Part shown: positions 46,271-58,182 of the stretch, piece by piece
How the letters are laid out: every line of letters begins with the position of its first letter
Numbering within the stretch: position 1 is the stretch's first letter
Source: Dugong dugon
Lineage: Eukaryota; Chordata; Mammalia; Sirenia; Dugongidae
Assembly: GCA_030035585.1 (NCBI GenBank)
Contig: CM057463.1
Location: forward strand, 133,704,736 to 133,768,735
Length of the DNA: 64,000 bases
Direction: 5' to 3'
Notes under the pieces: generated by a model
What the model was told of the DNA's origin: nothing
Databases searched by the model: none
The model's input: only the letters and a program-made list of their open reading frames with translations
Translations under genes and position numbers: made by a program

Positions 46271-49100
46271 TAGGAGAATAATTTCTTATAACCAGAATTA
46301 GGACCTTAAAATATCAGCAATATTAAAAAAACCATAGTTTCCTTTAGTTTACTCAGTCTTATGTAGTTAATTGCTGTTCCACATGATTCTGGATCAGCCG
46401 CAGTTTGCAAACCCGTCAGCTTATGCATAGGGGCTCTGGAAATTTTATTCAGTCTAGTCACAGTCTTTTTAGCAAATCCAATATAGTCCATCTTTTTGTT
46501 GAGATATTTTGGTCAAACTTCTTCAGCAAATCTGCTAAGTAAAAACTTATCTGCAGATGACAAAACTTAGTATGGCCATGATTAATTCATAAACATAATA
46601 TTCTTAACAGTAAAAGACCTGATAGAAATTAATTATAAGCATAACATAAAGGCCAAATAAAATCAGCTAAAAAAAACTTTAGATAAGAATATTTCTAAAT
46701 GTAGCCATTAACCATATTCAAAGAGCTTCAGATATAATGCATAATAATTTTGAGACAAAATACCACATAGTCAAGATATACTAAGAATATACCAAGATTA
46801 TCAAATCTCTAAATACCTGAATAGTAATAAAAAACACTTTATAGGTAAATTATGTGAATTCTCTAATTAAACAATTGGCTTTCATGATGCTAGATTCAAA
46901 AAGATAAAGTTGCAACCAAGTTAGCAGTAGAGAGACAATAATATAGGTCACTGTGAAACAATACTTAAGTTATTTAACCAAAGATCTTAAAGTAAACACC
47001 TTAGCTTTCTTTTCTAAAAGCCATGAGGCTTAGTATTCAGACTCAGGAATATTATTCTAATGAGAGAGAGGCCAAATCTTTGTCTTCCAGGTAGATTACA
47101 CAAAGAATAAATTAACCCTTTAACTCAGAAATTAAAGAAAATTTTGTTATTTTAACTGCGAGAAACCCAATTCTTTGGTTTATATGCTACTTACCATTAA
47201 AACTCCTAAAAATCTCATAAATTAAACCATTAAACTTTAGTCAGACAGATGAAACTTGACCATATCAAATAAATTTCTTTTTCAATAAACCTCTTAAAGG
47301 TTACCTTTGTTGTATATCTCTTACAGTGTATCCCTTTAAATGGCAAAAATGAACACTTATTTGCAGACTTAAATATATGTATCTCTATATCCTCTTGTGG
47401 CATAAAAAAACAAAGTATATGAACTTAAATTATGACAAATATCTATTAACTTAATAACAACAATAAGCTACCTAAAATACCCATGGAATTATTTTAAGCC
47501 TGTATACCATAAAACATAGCTGTTGTTGAAAGAAAAGTCTATTTAAACATTCTAAGATTTCATTCAACTTTTACTACTTCTCATATCTTCCCCAATCTAA
47601 TTTTAGCCCTTAAAGATTTTATCAACTGGCTTTGGAAATCACAAAGTCTCTGCTCACTTGACCAATTCATTGATACAGATATAACCTTAAGTGTTTGGCT
47701 CTGCTGGAAACATTTTTCTAAGCCACTTCAGGTGTGTCTCACTGTGATTTCTATTTTTTTTATTTCTTAAAGTTTTCCTATAATAGAGAGAACTTGTTTA
47801 CAGTTCTATGATTAGGATCTACCCAATTTCTGACAGCTATAGCAAAGCAGCAATTTTTCTTATCTTTCATCTTAAAAGAGTCTCCACCTAGCTGGAAAGG
47901 GGTCTTTCAAAAGCATCCCTGGAGCTACAGGACCTTGGAGACTGGGAGGTGGGGAGGCCTGATCATGCCCTGAGCTCACTCCCTTGACTCATGGAAGACA
48001 TTTACATATGTTTAAATTGATGGAGGTATTTTGAAAGACAAAAGATAGCTAATTTCTTTCTTTTTTACTGTTCTGGAACTGCTACTTTTACTTTAAGACA
48101 AAACTATCCTTTTTCCTTAAATAAAACACATTTCATATAATATCTAGCTTACGTTACTTAAAAAGGTTTCACTTTTAAGATTGACATAGTATAAAACATA
48201 AAGATCTTAGTATACTTTTCAAATAGACCAATTTATATCAAAGTTTCTCCAAGCAGCTATTAAAAATCTAAATCACAAGACAGGAGATGCAGTTTTTTCT
48301 GGACGAAGAAGGAACTGAGGTTCTATGACTAGCCTTACAAAAAACAGCAGTTCTTAGCCATAGCCACTAATATAATACAAGACAAACTTAGACACAATGT
48401 TCTAGACCAGAAGCAAGCTCTTAGAACAAAAGGAGACAGAAAGACCACATAAACTCACCAGATAATACCACACAAAACAAGGATATGGGGATCCTAGTTT
48501 CTAAAAGTGTATATAGCAATTTTGGTAAGATCGACTCAATTCAATGGAAAAAACAGGTACAGAGCTACCACTTCTCCCTTAAATATCAAAACACAGGTCA
48601 GGAGCTGCTAACCTCTCCCTGAGAATTTGGCAAAACAGGCAAGAGCTGCCACCTCTCCCTGCAAATTTGGCAAAACAGAGCACTATTTTCCAGGTTTTCT
48701 CTGAGCCACAAAAAGGTCTGAATTTTGCAGCTTATAGTGACTCACAGCTTTTTGAAAATAGAATTACCTTTTCAAAAGCCCAAATCCAGGCCTAAACTGC
48801 AATTCACTTAAAGAGTTACTAAATGTCTCTCTTAACCAAACCATCAAGCAAAAAATCTAAGAAAGATTCTCCTTAATCAATTAACCGGTTTTACATACAA
48901 ATAAGCCAAACAAAACTTAAGAAAACATGAGAAAGAGAACAACAAAAAATAAGCAAAGATTCATTTTCTGAGACCACTCACCCCGTCAACATCGAAGGGA
49001 CATGGAGTGGGAACACGTGGGTCCAGAAGATAGGACCTTTCTTTGTTGGCTTCTGCTCCGCAGTCCAGGTCTCCTTGAAGTTGATTGGATTCCTAGCTTC
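46271..49100 (-). other. Retroviral leader and interior, no recognisable gag or pol
   Basis: About 2.8 kb, AT-rich and without domain-bearing frames on either strand. Close to the 5' side a short phrase (GGGAGAGGTGGCAGCTCT type) is repeated imperfectly at about 48555-48670. A GGGGTGAGTGG splice-donor-like site (element sense) lies near 48980 and was not used. An interior this short with no gag or pol suggests a deleted, non-autonomous parent. Confidence 0.5.
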
Positions 49101-49102
49101 AG

Positions 49103-49120
49103 ATCCTGCTCACAGCGCCA
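49103..49120 (-). promoter_or_regulatory. Primer-binding-site-like sequence
   Basis: In element sense TGGCGCTGTGAGCAGGA starts at 49120, about 5 nt after the CTACAACA end of U5 (49126-49133). The position and TGG start fit a tRNA primer-binding site. The tRNA species is not assigned. Confidence 0.55.
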
Positions 49121-49125
49121 TTAAC

Positions 49126-49325
49126 TGTTGTAGGGGAAAAACATCACAAAGTTCAGTAAAGTAAAAAGAAAGTTTTATTTGGCATATATTCAAAAGGACA
49201 AAAGTGGGAAGCGGACAAGCATGGTGCCACAGCCACGTCTGCCAGAATCCAAAGAATATCACAGAATAGGCAAGAACGGGAAAACAGACAGGCATGCTGC
49301 CACAGCCATGTCTGCCTGAGTCCCC
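49126..49325 (-). promoter_or_regulatory. 5' R-U5 of the retrocopy
   Basis: Begins with extra G residues and GACTCAGGCAG (49318-49325). It holds two related CATGGCTGTGGCA-type units, an AATAAA (plus strand TTTATT, 49174-49179) and U5 ending in CTACAACA. There is no U3 before it: L1 sequence begins at once. Confidence 0.75.
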
Positions 49326-49326
49326 C

Positions 49327-50722
49327 AGGGCTTTTATTTGTTGTGAGTTTTTTAATCACCTTTTCAATCTCTTGTTTTTGGTTTATTTAGTTGTTCTACC
49401 TTTGTGTTAGTTTAGGTAAGTAGTGTGTTTGTAGAAATTCGTCCATTTCCTTTAGATTTTCAAATTTGTTAGAGCACAATTTTCCATAGTATCCTGTTAT
49501 GATAGTTTTAATTTCAGTTGGATCTGTTGTGATTATTACTCATCTCATTTCTTACATGGGCTATCTGCTTCTTCTCCTGTTTTACTTTTGTCAGTTTGGC
49601 CAATGGTTTATCAATTTTGTTGATCTTTTCAAAGAACCAGCTTTTGGTCTTGTTAACTCTTTAAATTTTCAATTGTTTTTCTACCCTCTACTTCATTTAA
49701 TCCTGCTCTAATCTTTATTATTTCGTTTCTTCTGGTGCCCGAGGGTTTCTTTTGCTGCTCTCTACTTGTTCCAGTTGTAGGGTTAATGTTTTGATTTTTT
49801 CCCTTTCTTTTTTTGAATGTGTGCATTTGTTGCTATAAATTGACATCTGAGCATTGCTTTTGCTGTGTCCCAAAGGTTCTGGTAGGGCATGTTTTCATTC
49901 TCACTTGCTTCTATGAATTTCTTTATTCCATCCTTAATTTCTTCTATAACCCAGTAGTTTTTGAGCAAGGTGTTGTTAAGTTTCCATGTGTTTGATTTTT
50001 TTTTTCCTTGTTTTTTCTGTTATTGATTTCTAGTTTTATGGCTTTGCAGTCAGAAAAGATGCTTTGTAATACTTGTGTTAAATCTTGCTTTATGGTCTAA
50101 TATGTGGTCTCTTCTGCAGAATGTTCCATGTGCGTTGGAAAAGAAAATATGCTTGGCTGCTGTTGGGTGGAGTGTTCAGTATATGTCTATGAGAGCAAGT
50201 TGGTTGATTGTGGCATTTAGATCTTCTGTGTTTTTTTGACCTTCTTTCTTGATATTCTGTCCTTCACTGAAAGTGGTGTCTTGAAGTCTCCTACTATTAT
50301 TGTGGGGCTGTGTATCTCTCTTTTCAATGATGTTAGAGTTTGTTTTATGTATTTGGGAGCCCTGTTGTTGGGTGTGTAAATATTTACTATGGTTATGTCC
50401 TCCTGGTGTATTGACCCTTTAGTCATTATATAGTGTCCTTCCTTATCCTTTGTGGTGGATTTTACTTCAAAGTTTATTTTGTCAGAGATTACTACTGCCA
50501 CTCCTGCTCTTTTTTGATTGTTGTTTGCTTGATATATTTTTTCCATCCTTTGAATTTTAGTTTGTTTGTGTCTTTAAGTCTAAGGTGCATCTCTTTCAGG
50601 CAGCATATAGACAGATCATGTTTTTCTTTTATCCAATCTGCCACTCTCTGTCTCTTTATTGGTGCATTTAGTCCATTTACATTCAATGTAATTATTAATA
50701 GGTATGAGTTTAGTGCTGTCAT
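49327..50722 (-). pseudogene. L1-5 ORF2, 5' part (endonuclease), broken
   Basis: The endonuclease domain starts at about 50722 (MTALNSYLLIITLNVNGLNA) within an open stretch that begins at 50809. It continues at 50546-50217 (VNIYTPNNRAPKYIKQTLTSLKRE, VVGDFKTPLS) and 49968-49783. The PKYIKQTLTSLKRE segment is uninterrupted, unlike in L1-1 and L1-2. The frame is cut by the retroviral insert at the pre-RT region. Confidence 0.87.
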
Positions 50723-51071
50723 TTTGATGTCTTTTTTGTGGGTGATGTTGACAGTTTCTTTGTTCCATAATTTTCTGTGCTGAGTCTTTTTTATGTATTT
50801 TCTTTTCATCTTTTTTTTTAACTCCTGTTTTTCTTAGTGTAAACCAGTCTTTTATTTCTTTATATCTCCTCATCTTCCTCTCCATGTGAAAGATTTATGA
50901 CTATGTTTTTTAGTTCCTCTTTTTTGTTTTAATGTTGTCATCTTTTCAATATTGAAGTCTCTGTTTCCCTATTTTCAGTGTTTTAGCTTTGATTTGTTTT
51001 TATGTCTTCCCTGTCAGGGTTGATATCTGATTGTTCTGTCCCGTTTTCTAGTCTTGGGTTGTTAACTGATG

Positions 51072-52000
51072 TTACTGGTTTTCTAACTGAAGGACTCCTT
51101 TGAGTAGTTCTTTTAATTTTAGCTTGGTTTTCGCAAATTCCCTAAACTTGTGTTTATCTGGAAATGCCCTGATTTTGCCATCATATTTGGGAGACTGTTT
51201 TACTGGGTATATAATTCTTGGCTGGCAATTTTTTTCCTTCGAGGCTTTAGACATGTCATCCCATTGCCTTCTTGGCTGCATGGTTTCTGCTAAGTAGTCC
51301 AAGCTTAGTCTTATTGACTCTCCTTTGTAGATAACTTTTCGTTTATCCCTATCTGCTCTTAAAATTCTCTCTTTATCTTTGGTTTTGACAAGTTTGACTA
51401 CAATGTCTCTTGGTGACTTTGTTTTGGGATCTACCTTGTGTGGGGTTTGATGAACATCTTGGATAGATATCGTCTCATCTTTCATGATATTGGGGAGGTT
51501 TTCTGCCAAAAAATCTTCAACAATTCTCTCTGTATTGTCTGCTATCCCCCACTGTTCTGGTACTCCAATCATTCGTAGGTTAGTTCTCTTGATAGAGTTC
51601 CACATAATTCTTTATTAGTGTTTCTTCATTTTTTTAGAACTCTTTCATCTGATTTTTCCTCAAATAAGTTTGTGTCCAGTGCTTTATCTTCAATCTCACT
51701 AATTCTGACTTCCATTGCCTCAATCTGCTCCTATGACTTTCTATTGAGCTGTTTAATCCTGAAATTTTATTGTTAATCTTCTGGGTTTCTGTTTACTGTC
51801 TCTCTACGGACTCTTGTAGCATGTTAAATTTGTCATTATGCTCTTCTATAATCTTCTTAAGTTCCTCCTTTGCTTTGTTTGTGTGTTCCTTGGTTTGTTG
51901 TGTTTTGCCTGATCTCCTTCCTGATCTCTTAAAGGGTTCTCTATATTAATCTTCTGTATTTTACCTCTGGTTATTCCAAGAAGTTCTCTTCATCCAGAAA
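51072..52000 (-). pseudogene. L1-5 ORF1, broken
   Basis: A 177-codon open stretch (51605-51072) covers the RRM and C-terminal domain: LRMIGVPEQ, ENLPNIMKDE, TPHKVDPKTKSP, KDKERILRADRDKR, PRIIYPVK, FPDKHKFREF. The upstream coiled-coil part (to about 52000) is present but interrupted by frameshifts. It would not give a full-length protein. Confidence 0.85.
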
Positions 52001-52059
52001 ATTTCTTGATTCTTTGTTTTGGGAGCTTGCTAAAGCCATTATTCTCTGCCTATTTATGC

Positions 52060-53462
52060 AATTTGATATTGAGTGTTGTCTCTGAGCCATCAATAAGTTA
52101 CTATATTTTTATTTTATGTTTGCTTACTGTGTCTTAGCTTCTTGTTTTGTTTTGTTTGATATGTCCAAATAGGCTGCTCCTGTGAGCTAGTTTGATTATT
52201 GTTAACTTCAAAACTCTAACGTTCTGTCACCATGTGGTTAGATCTGTTACTAGGTATGTGAGCCCAGGAATCCATTTAATTTTCTTGTATGGATTTGTCT
52301 TAGGTGACGAGGTAGTTGGTCACCAAGTGTGTGGTGCAGGCCCTCACCTGCAGTTCTAGATGGGCAGGGGTGATTGGTGTAGGCACAGGTATCTGGCAGG
52401 AATAGGGGGTCACATGCTGAGCAAGGCAGGATGCTTATGGCTGCCCCTGAGTGTCAGAGAGGAAAGCATGTGTCTGTTCCCTACAGTGCGTAGGTGGGTG
52501 GGTTTTGCAGCTGGACTATGGGCACCCACTGCTGTTGACTGTAAGGACTGGGAGACACCACTTATTCTTGGACCCTGTCACAGGTGGCTAGGTGGTATGG
52601 GTGGAGCCACCAGTCCTCAGGCCTCTGATATGGGTAGGTGAGGACCCTGCTTAATGACAGGGCAGTGTCAAATGTCACAAATCTGCCAGTCCACCATACA
52701 GCTGATACAGCTGAAGTTAGGCTTTAGGTATATACCCTGTTGTACTCTGGTAATGAGGGTCTACACTGTTGAAATGGGACTACACAGGACTATGCAGGTG
52801 TGAGAGGCATTCAGAGTTCGTGGAGTCCTTATGCCTGTGCCTAGGCAAAGGAGCTGCTCCTACCCTAAGTTCCTGGCTTAGAGGATCTGGCAGATTATTT
52901 ATTACTTTTTGTTAATTTGTTCCCTCTCCAAGACTGGAAGAATGTCTTAGGGTGTATGATGGGTCGTTGCTTGTGGCCCAGGGGATGCGTCAATGGCTGA
53001 AGCTGGCCAGGGACCCAGTGCAGAGTAGAATAGGGGCAGGTAAATGGGAAAGAGGTTTTTCCCAAAAGGAGTGTTATTTGATCCATGCAGTAGGTTAGAC
53101 GCGTGTACTTATCTTTTGCCAATTGAACCCCGTTTTTCACCTGTTCTGAAGGCTTTAGTAGACTCTCTGCTGCTCAGTTCTTCCCAATGTGGAAAACGTG
53201 TTCCAAGTGCCACTGCTTGCCTTACCACATGTGTCAGCTGCAGGGGGCCAGTTCCCATTGGGTCAGGTCTCACAGCTCCTCACTGCTTCTGAACCATCTC
53301 TCCCTCCCTCTACCTCTCGGTATGATTCCTCAACTTTGCCTTTGATGTTCAGGGCTCCTAGATTGTCATATATAATCAATTCACTTGTTTTTTCAGGTCT
53401 TTTTTTTAAAAAGGAACCACAGGAAGCATCTGGCTACTCTGCCATCTTGGTCCCGCCTCAGA
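52060..53462 (-). promoter_or_regulatory. L1-5 5' UTR
   Basis: About 1.4 kb, GC-richer than its surroundings, homologous to the L1-3 5' UTR at 27661-29130 in reverse complement. The 5' terminus carries CCAAGATGGCAGAGTAG, a YY1-like core at the usual L1 position. No tandem monomers are seen, unlike L1-2. Confidence 0.8.
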
Positions 53463-53474
53463 CTCCTTATATTC
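53463..53474. repeat. L1-5 target-site duplication, right copy
   Basis: CTCCTTATATTC follows the L1-5 5' end (whose minus strand begins TGAGGCGGGACCAAGATGGC) and matches 39601-39612. Confidence 0.85.
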
Positions 53475-55490
53475 CTAACAAAAACAGAACAAATGTACTA
53501 GGAGAATGTCCTAAAAATTTGCCAGCATAAATGGCTTAAATTCCCTGCCAATAAAGTAATTTGATCTCAAAATATAATACTTGGAACTTAATATAACATA
53601 CACATAAATAACAAATTAATATAACACAAATTGTTTGAGATACAGTCAGTGTACATCATATACGTGCCTTGAGAATAGTTGTTTAATCTGCTTTTTCTTT
53701 ATTTTTCTATATAAGAACTACAGGATCCATTCAAATTTAACCACTAAAAAGATACTTATCCAATGTTTCAAAAACAGGAATTCATTTTATGGTTCATAGT
53801 AAATATAAAAAGAACATTAAAACTATTTCTGTCACAAATGTAATTAATGAATGAAAATATGAGAGTTAAAAAAAATCTAGTTGTTCAAAAATATTTTTTT
53901 ATTCATAATTCAGTAGTGTATAATTGTTAAAAAGTAATCGTTGATTCCTAAAAGAATGATGATATTTAGATTTTTGTCAAATTACTTTTACCAATGATAG
54001 GATACTGTTTAAAGTAGTATTACTACTTCTGGAGTTGAGCAACACAAGAGGATCAAATTGATCACATTTGAAGGACAGTAATAACAATATCTATATTATA
54101 GAAATTTAATGTATGGTTGAAGAAAAGACAGGACAATTTTTTAAGATTCCTTTCTTGTTCGTGCTTTTTAAAACTTTTTTTTTAATTTTAAAAATATGGG
54201 AGTGCTTTGTCCTCCTGATTGATGCTTTTTTTGTAATGCATGTTTCTATGTCTATATCATCCTGAGATAAAAGTGTATAGCACCTCTTTTCAAGTGGTAG
54301 AACTAGAATTATGCAAAATATTATTCGCAAATATTATCTTTGAGACCTGAAAAGTCAAAGATAAGCTTGCTAATGTTGAATCAATCAAATATTTCCTGAC
54401 TCATCAGCTGATCAGACTCATTATATTAAGCTTAGTCTGTCTTCTATGAAAATCTCCTTTGCTGGTTTTCATATATATTTTATGAAGTTATATTGGTTGC
54501 ATATATATTTCAAGTAAATGTATTATTACATTCTACAGTATGGCTAGCTACCCTGTTTTCCCTTTGGGAACATCACTTCTGTAATCACAAAGGATAGTGC
54601 TGACTGACATAGGTATGGTTATTACTACCTTAAAACATTTAAATGTTAGACTACTTAGAGAAAAAATAGAAATTTTGAATACATTTTATTTGGCAAAGAT
54701 TTTTCATCTGTGGGTTAATAGAAGATTATTACAAATTAAGTTAGCTTTTTCTGAAACAGAAAACAATTTCTAGGAAGTGTTGTATAGATAATCCGTGACT
54801 TTATATTTTAGGGTACACTTTATGATGAAAGATGTGCACATATTCATGGACCTGACCATGATTTCAGGGCAGGAGACTTTAAGCCAGTGGACGCTGATGA
54901 ATGAAGTCCTAGAAATATCATTAGTGCTGCATCCTCTACTTTTTCTCTTCCTTTTCCTTCTAAGGAAAACCTGAAAAAAGGTATTTGTGAAACACACTAA
55001 CAAACATCATTTCAAGCATTTACATGATCCAAAAATAATAACAATGTTTTGGTACAAAAACAGATTTGGATCACACTAAATACATTTTGTTCATTTTTTT
55101 TCCCTAAGCCATAAGTATAAGAATACAAATTCACTAGCTAGTGTGGTGTTATAAAACTGGGTAGCATTTTTAGAGCATTTAAATTCAGGGATTAGATTAC
55201 TATTTGGGGTTCATAGTTTAAGACTAGTCTCACATAGAAAAGTAGAATTGCCTTTCATATTTTCATAGGATGTCAGCAATCTGTTTAGATTTCTAAGATA
55301 TACACAAATATATTGTGCCAAAAATCAGTTTTGCGCTATCGCCTATGAGTAAGTTGAATCTTGACTCCTACAGTTAGTATTTCCCATTATTTCTGGCAGC
55401 GGGGAAGAGTCAATCATTTACTGCTTAGTAAAGCCCACCAGGCTTCCTCAGCCAAATTAACAACGCCGATTTGGCACTTAAGGAGAGAAG
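53475..55490. other. Intergenic, no recognised feature
   Basis: About 2 kb of AT-rich sequence to the right of L1-5. Short open frames lack known motifs. Confidence 0.5.
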
Positions 55491-55690
55491 GGAGCCCTGG
55501 TTTCACAGTGGTTAAGTGCTCTGCTGCTAAGAGGCTGGTGGTTTGAATCCACCTGCTGGTCTGCAGGAGAAAGATGTGGCAGTCTGCTTCCATGAAGATT
55601 AGAGCCTGGAAAATCCTATGGAACAGTTCTACTCTGTCTTATAGAGTGGCTATGAGTTGGAATCAACTGGATGGCACAAAACAGCAACAA
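55491..55690 (+). mobile_element. Afrotherian-type SINE
   Basis: GGAGCCCTGGTTTCACAGTGG head, GGTTTGAATCCACC B-box-like motif, a variant middle section (GCAGGAGAAAGATGTGGCAG), GTTCTACTCTGTCTTATAG, and the tail GCTATGAGTTGGAATCAACT. Confidence 0.87.
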
Positions 55691-56924
55691 TGAGAGAAGA
55701 CATATATTAATAAACAATATGTAATCGCAGACAGTATGTCAAGTATCTGCTCATAAATATAGTCAATGTATGTGAAAAAATCAAGTTTTCAAATAGAGAG
55801 ATGGAACAGCTATGGAATAAAACATTCCATAAAAGGATTTGTCAATATTTAATACATTTATTGAAAATTTTAACTATTTAATAAAAGTTTATTAATTGGA
55901 ATTGAATCCCTTCCCCCACTACCTTAATTGTCCAGGGGTTTGCAGAGTACCCTATTTTCTGCCATTGTGTTTCAGGAATGTAGGGCAAATTACTCATGCC
56001 TGCCAACTGAATATGCTGAAAACAGCTTTGCTAATCAGATATGGCCACGTTCCAAAAACATTAAATTGACATTTACCCTGCAGGTCTATAACTTTTAGCT
56101 CTCCCAGGTGAATGACATTCAAGATGTAATTGGTCATTGAATTTTCTAAGCTCATATTATTGTTAAATGGAATTATATGAGAAGAATAGCACAGAAATAA
56201 ATACACTTTTTCTAAGTTTCACTCTAAGTTGCTTTCACTGAATAAATAAAAAAAATAAAATTTATCTTTGTAGACAACTTAGCCTTTGCATTTCTGCACT
56301 TAGATCTGCAAATTAAGAATGTTTTGAAATTCTATAATATCCTTCTTTCCGTTAGAAATATGCCCAAGGGCTGCCAAGTGATTGGAACATCCAATATGCC
56401 TAATAAATAATAGATGTTCCTATTGACTATGGTTAATGTGCGTGTTCTCCTCCTTCAGGATATGGAAGAACATTCAATTATTAATTTAAAAATGGCATTT
56501 AAGAAACAAACAGTCTTTTTAGTTTAATCAGTAAATCTTAAAAAGAGCTATTGCTAAAAGATTATATTATTTTTTCATATGATTTTATGTATTTGTCTCA
56601 AATAACTTGTAATATCTTCTTACTTACAAATTTAGCATCTCCCAAAGACTACCATCTACCTTAAAGGCTAGGTCTTTCACATCCATTGAAATTACATCTT
56701 CTTGTAAATTTAGCATTTTACACACTGTAAGCATTTAGATGTTATGTGTAAGGTTCTACATTGGTTATCTTTGGATTTCGTATCATTAGAAAGCAAATTA
56801 CTTATTTCTCAGCTAGGGCCATTAATATAAATAAAAATTCTACAGTTTACTTCACATAGTGATTCCACAGTTTGATCTGTAAGATACTTCATATTATTAG
56901 ATGCCTTTCTAAAAAAATCAGGTT
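55691..56924. other. Intergenic, no recognised feature
   Basis: AT-rich sequence with no recognised gene or repeat. Confidence 0.5.
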
Positions 56925-57800
56925 TAAAATCAGGAAAGGTGTGAGTCAGGGCAATATCCTTTCACCATAATTATTCAATCTGTATGCTGAGTAAATAATC
57001 CAAGAAGCTAGACTATATGAAGAAAAATGCGGCATCAAGATTGGAGGAAGATTCATTAACAATTTTCAATATGCAGATGACACAACCTTCCTTCTGAAAG
57101 AGAAGAGGACTTGAAGCACTTACTGATGAAGATCAAAGACCACAGCCTTCAGTATGGATTACACCTCAACATAAAAAAAACAAAAATCCTCACAACGGGA
57201 CCAATAAGCAACATCATGATAAACGGAGAAAAGATTGAAGTTGTCAAGGATTTCATTTTACTTGGATCCACAATCAACACCCACGGAAGCAGCAGTCAAG
57301 AAATCAAACAACATAGTACATTGTACAAATCTGCAAAAGACGTTTTTAATGCGTTAAAAAGCAAAAATGTCACCTTGAGGGCTAAGGTGCACCTGACCAA
57401 GCCACGGTGTTTTCAATCATCTCATATGCATGTGTAAGGCTGGACAATGAGTAAGGAAGACAGAAGAAGAATGGATGCATTTGAATTATGGCATTGATGA
57501 TGAATATTAAATATACTATAGACTGCCAGAAGAATGAACAAATCTCACTTGGAAAAAGTACAGCCAGAATGTTCCTTAGAAGAGAGGCTAGGGAGATTTC
57601 GTCTCATGTACTTTGGACATGTTATCAGGAAGAACCAGTCCCTGAAGAAGGACATCATGCTTGGCAGAGTAGAGGATCAGTAAAAAAGAGGAAGACCTTC
57701 AATGAGATGGATTGTGGCTGCAACAATGCAACAAGGGGCTCAAACATAACAACGATTGTGAGGATGCTGCAGGACTGGGCAGTGTTCCATTGTTGCTTAA
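56925..57800 (+). mobile_element. RTE-clade LINE (BovB-like), RT and 3' part
   Basis: This is the best RTE copy in the window. It covers the second half of the RT, with a GVSQGNILSP-type block (about 56940), FQYADDTTFLL containing the YADD catalytic motif at 57070-57081, and the C-terminal domain (LHLNIKKTKIL, DFILLGSTI, then SSHVLWTCYQEEPVPEEGHHAW). The frame breaks near 57112 and 57437. The 3' end is close to 57800, but the GAGTCGGAATC-type tail seen in other copies is missing. YADD, not the FADD of L1, separates it from the LINE-1 copies. Confidence 0.87.
57111..57437 (+). pseudogene. RTE reverse transcriptase C-terminal fragment
   Basis: 108 codons open after the catalytic block: KIKDHSLQYGLHLNIKKTK..., a VKDFILLGSTINTHGSSSQEI block, and KDVFNALKSKNVTLRAKVHL. 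This is the part that follows the YADD site in RTE/BovB proteins. An in-frame continuation appears after a frameshift at 57488-57790. Confidence 0.8.
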
Positions 57801-58182
57801 AAACAACAGCAACGTGTATTTTTAAAATACTGTTAAAAGCCTTACAACAATCACAATTAATATGCAATTTCAAACTTTACTGGCTTCCCACTGCACAGAG
57901 AATGAATTCCTTGTGAGTGTCAACAATCTTCATAATATGCACTAATATCCCCAGGTTCATTTTTTCTTTGCTTTTTGCACTTCACCACAGCAAAGCAACA
58001 ATGATTCCTGCTCTTCAAACTGGACTGCTTTTCCAGACCTGTGATATGGAACACAATATTTCTCTCTCCATTTTCTACGTTCGAAAACTCTAGTGACTCA
58101 ATATTTCTCCCTTCATTCTTCACATTCCAAAACTCTAGTGACTCTTCTATTTCATGATAATGGCTCTTTGGTCCTTTCGCTG
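57801..58182. other. Intergenic, no recognised feature
   Basis: Includes a short local repeat: ACTCTAGTGACTC occurs at about 58087-58099 and 58132-58144, about 45 nt apart, with similar flanks. Confidence 0.55.

Larger units (their letters stand above)
43681..49326 (-). mobile_element. Retroviral (ERV class I-like) RNA-derived retrocopy in L1-5
   Basis: A 5.6-kb retroviral sequence interrupts L1-5 ORF2. On the minus strand it starts at the predicted R region (49325), continues through U5, a primer-binding-site-like sequence, a long degraded interior, an env transmembrane relic, a polypurine tract and U3-R, and ends in a 13-nt A-run (T on the plus strand, 43675-43687). No U3 precedes R at the 5' end. 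The flanks share CAGGGCTTTT (43669-43678 and 49326-49335), longer than normal retroviral duplications. These are the marks of LINE-driven retrotransposition of a genomic retroviral RNA. No intact gag, pol or env frame remains. Confidence 0.75.
39613..53462 (-). mobile_element. L1-5: full-length family B L1 with double 3' end
   Basis: Read on the minus strand: 5' UTR 53462 to about 52060, ORF1 about 52000-51072, ORF2 from 50722 to about 41300 (interrupted at 49326-43681 by a retroviral sequence), a 3' UTR to a 15-nt T-run at 40276-40290, then a second, ~660-nt copy of the L1 3' end (40275-39613) with its own T-rich tail. L1 sequence without the retroviral insert is about 8.2 kb. The 5' end contains AAGATGGC, a YY1-like core as in L1-3. 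Confidence 0.92.

Noticed and set aside
43681-49326. A standard integrated provirus with two LTRs
   Set aside because: There is no U3 at the 5' side, a poly(A) run ends the 3' side, and the flanking duplication is about 10 nt in a T-rich site.
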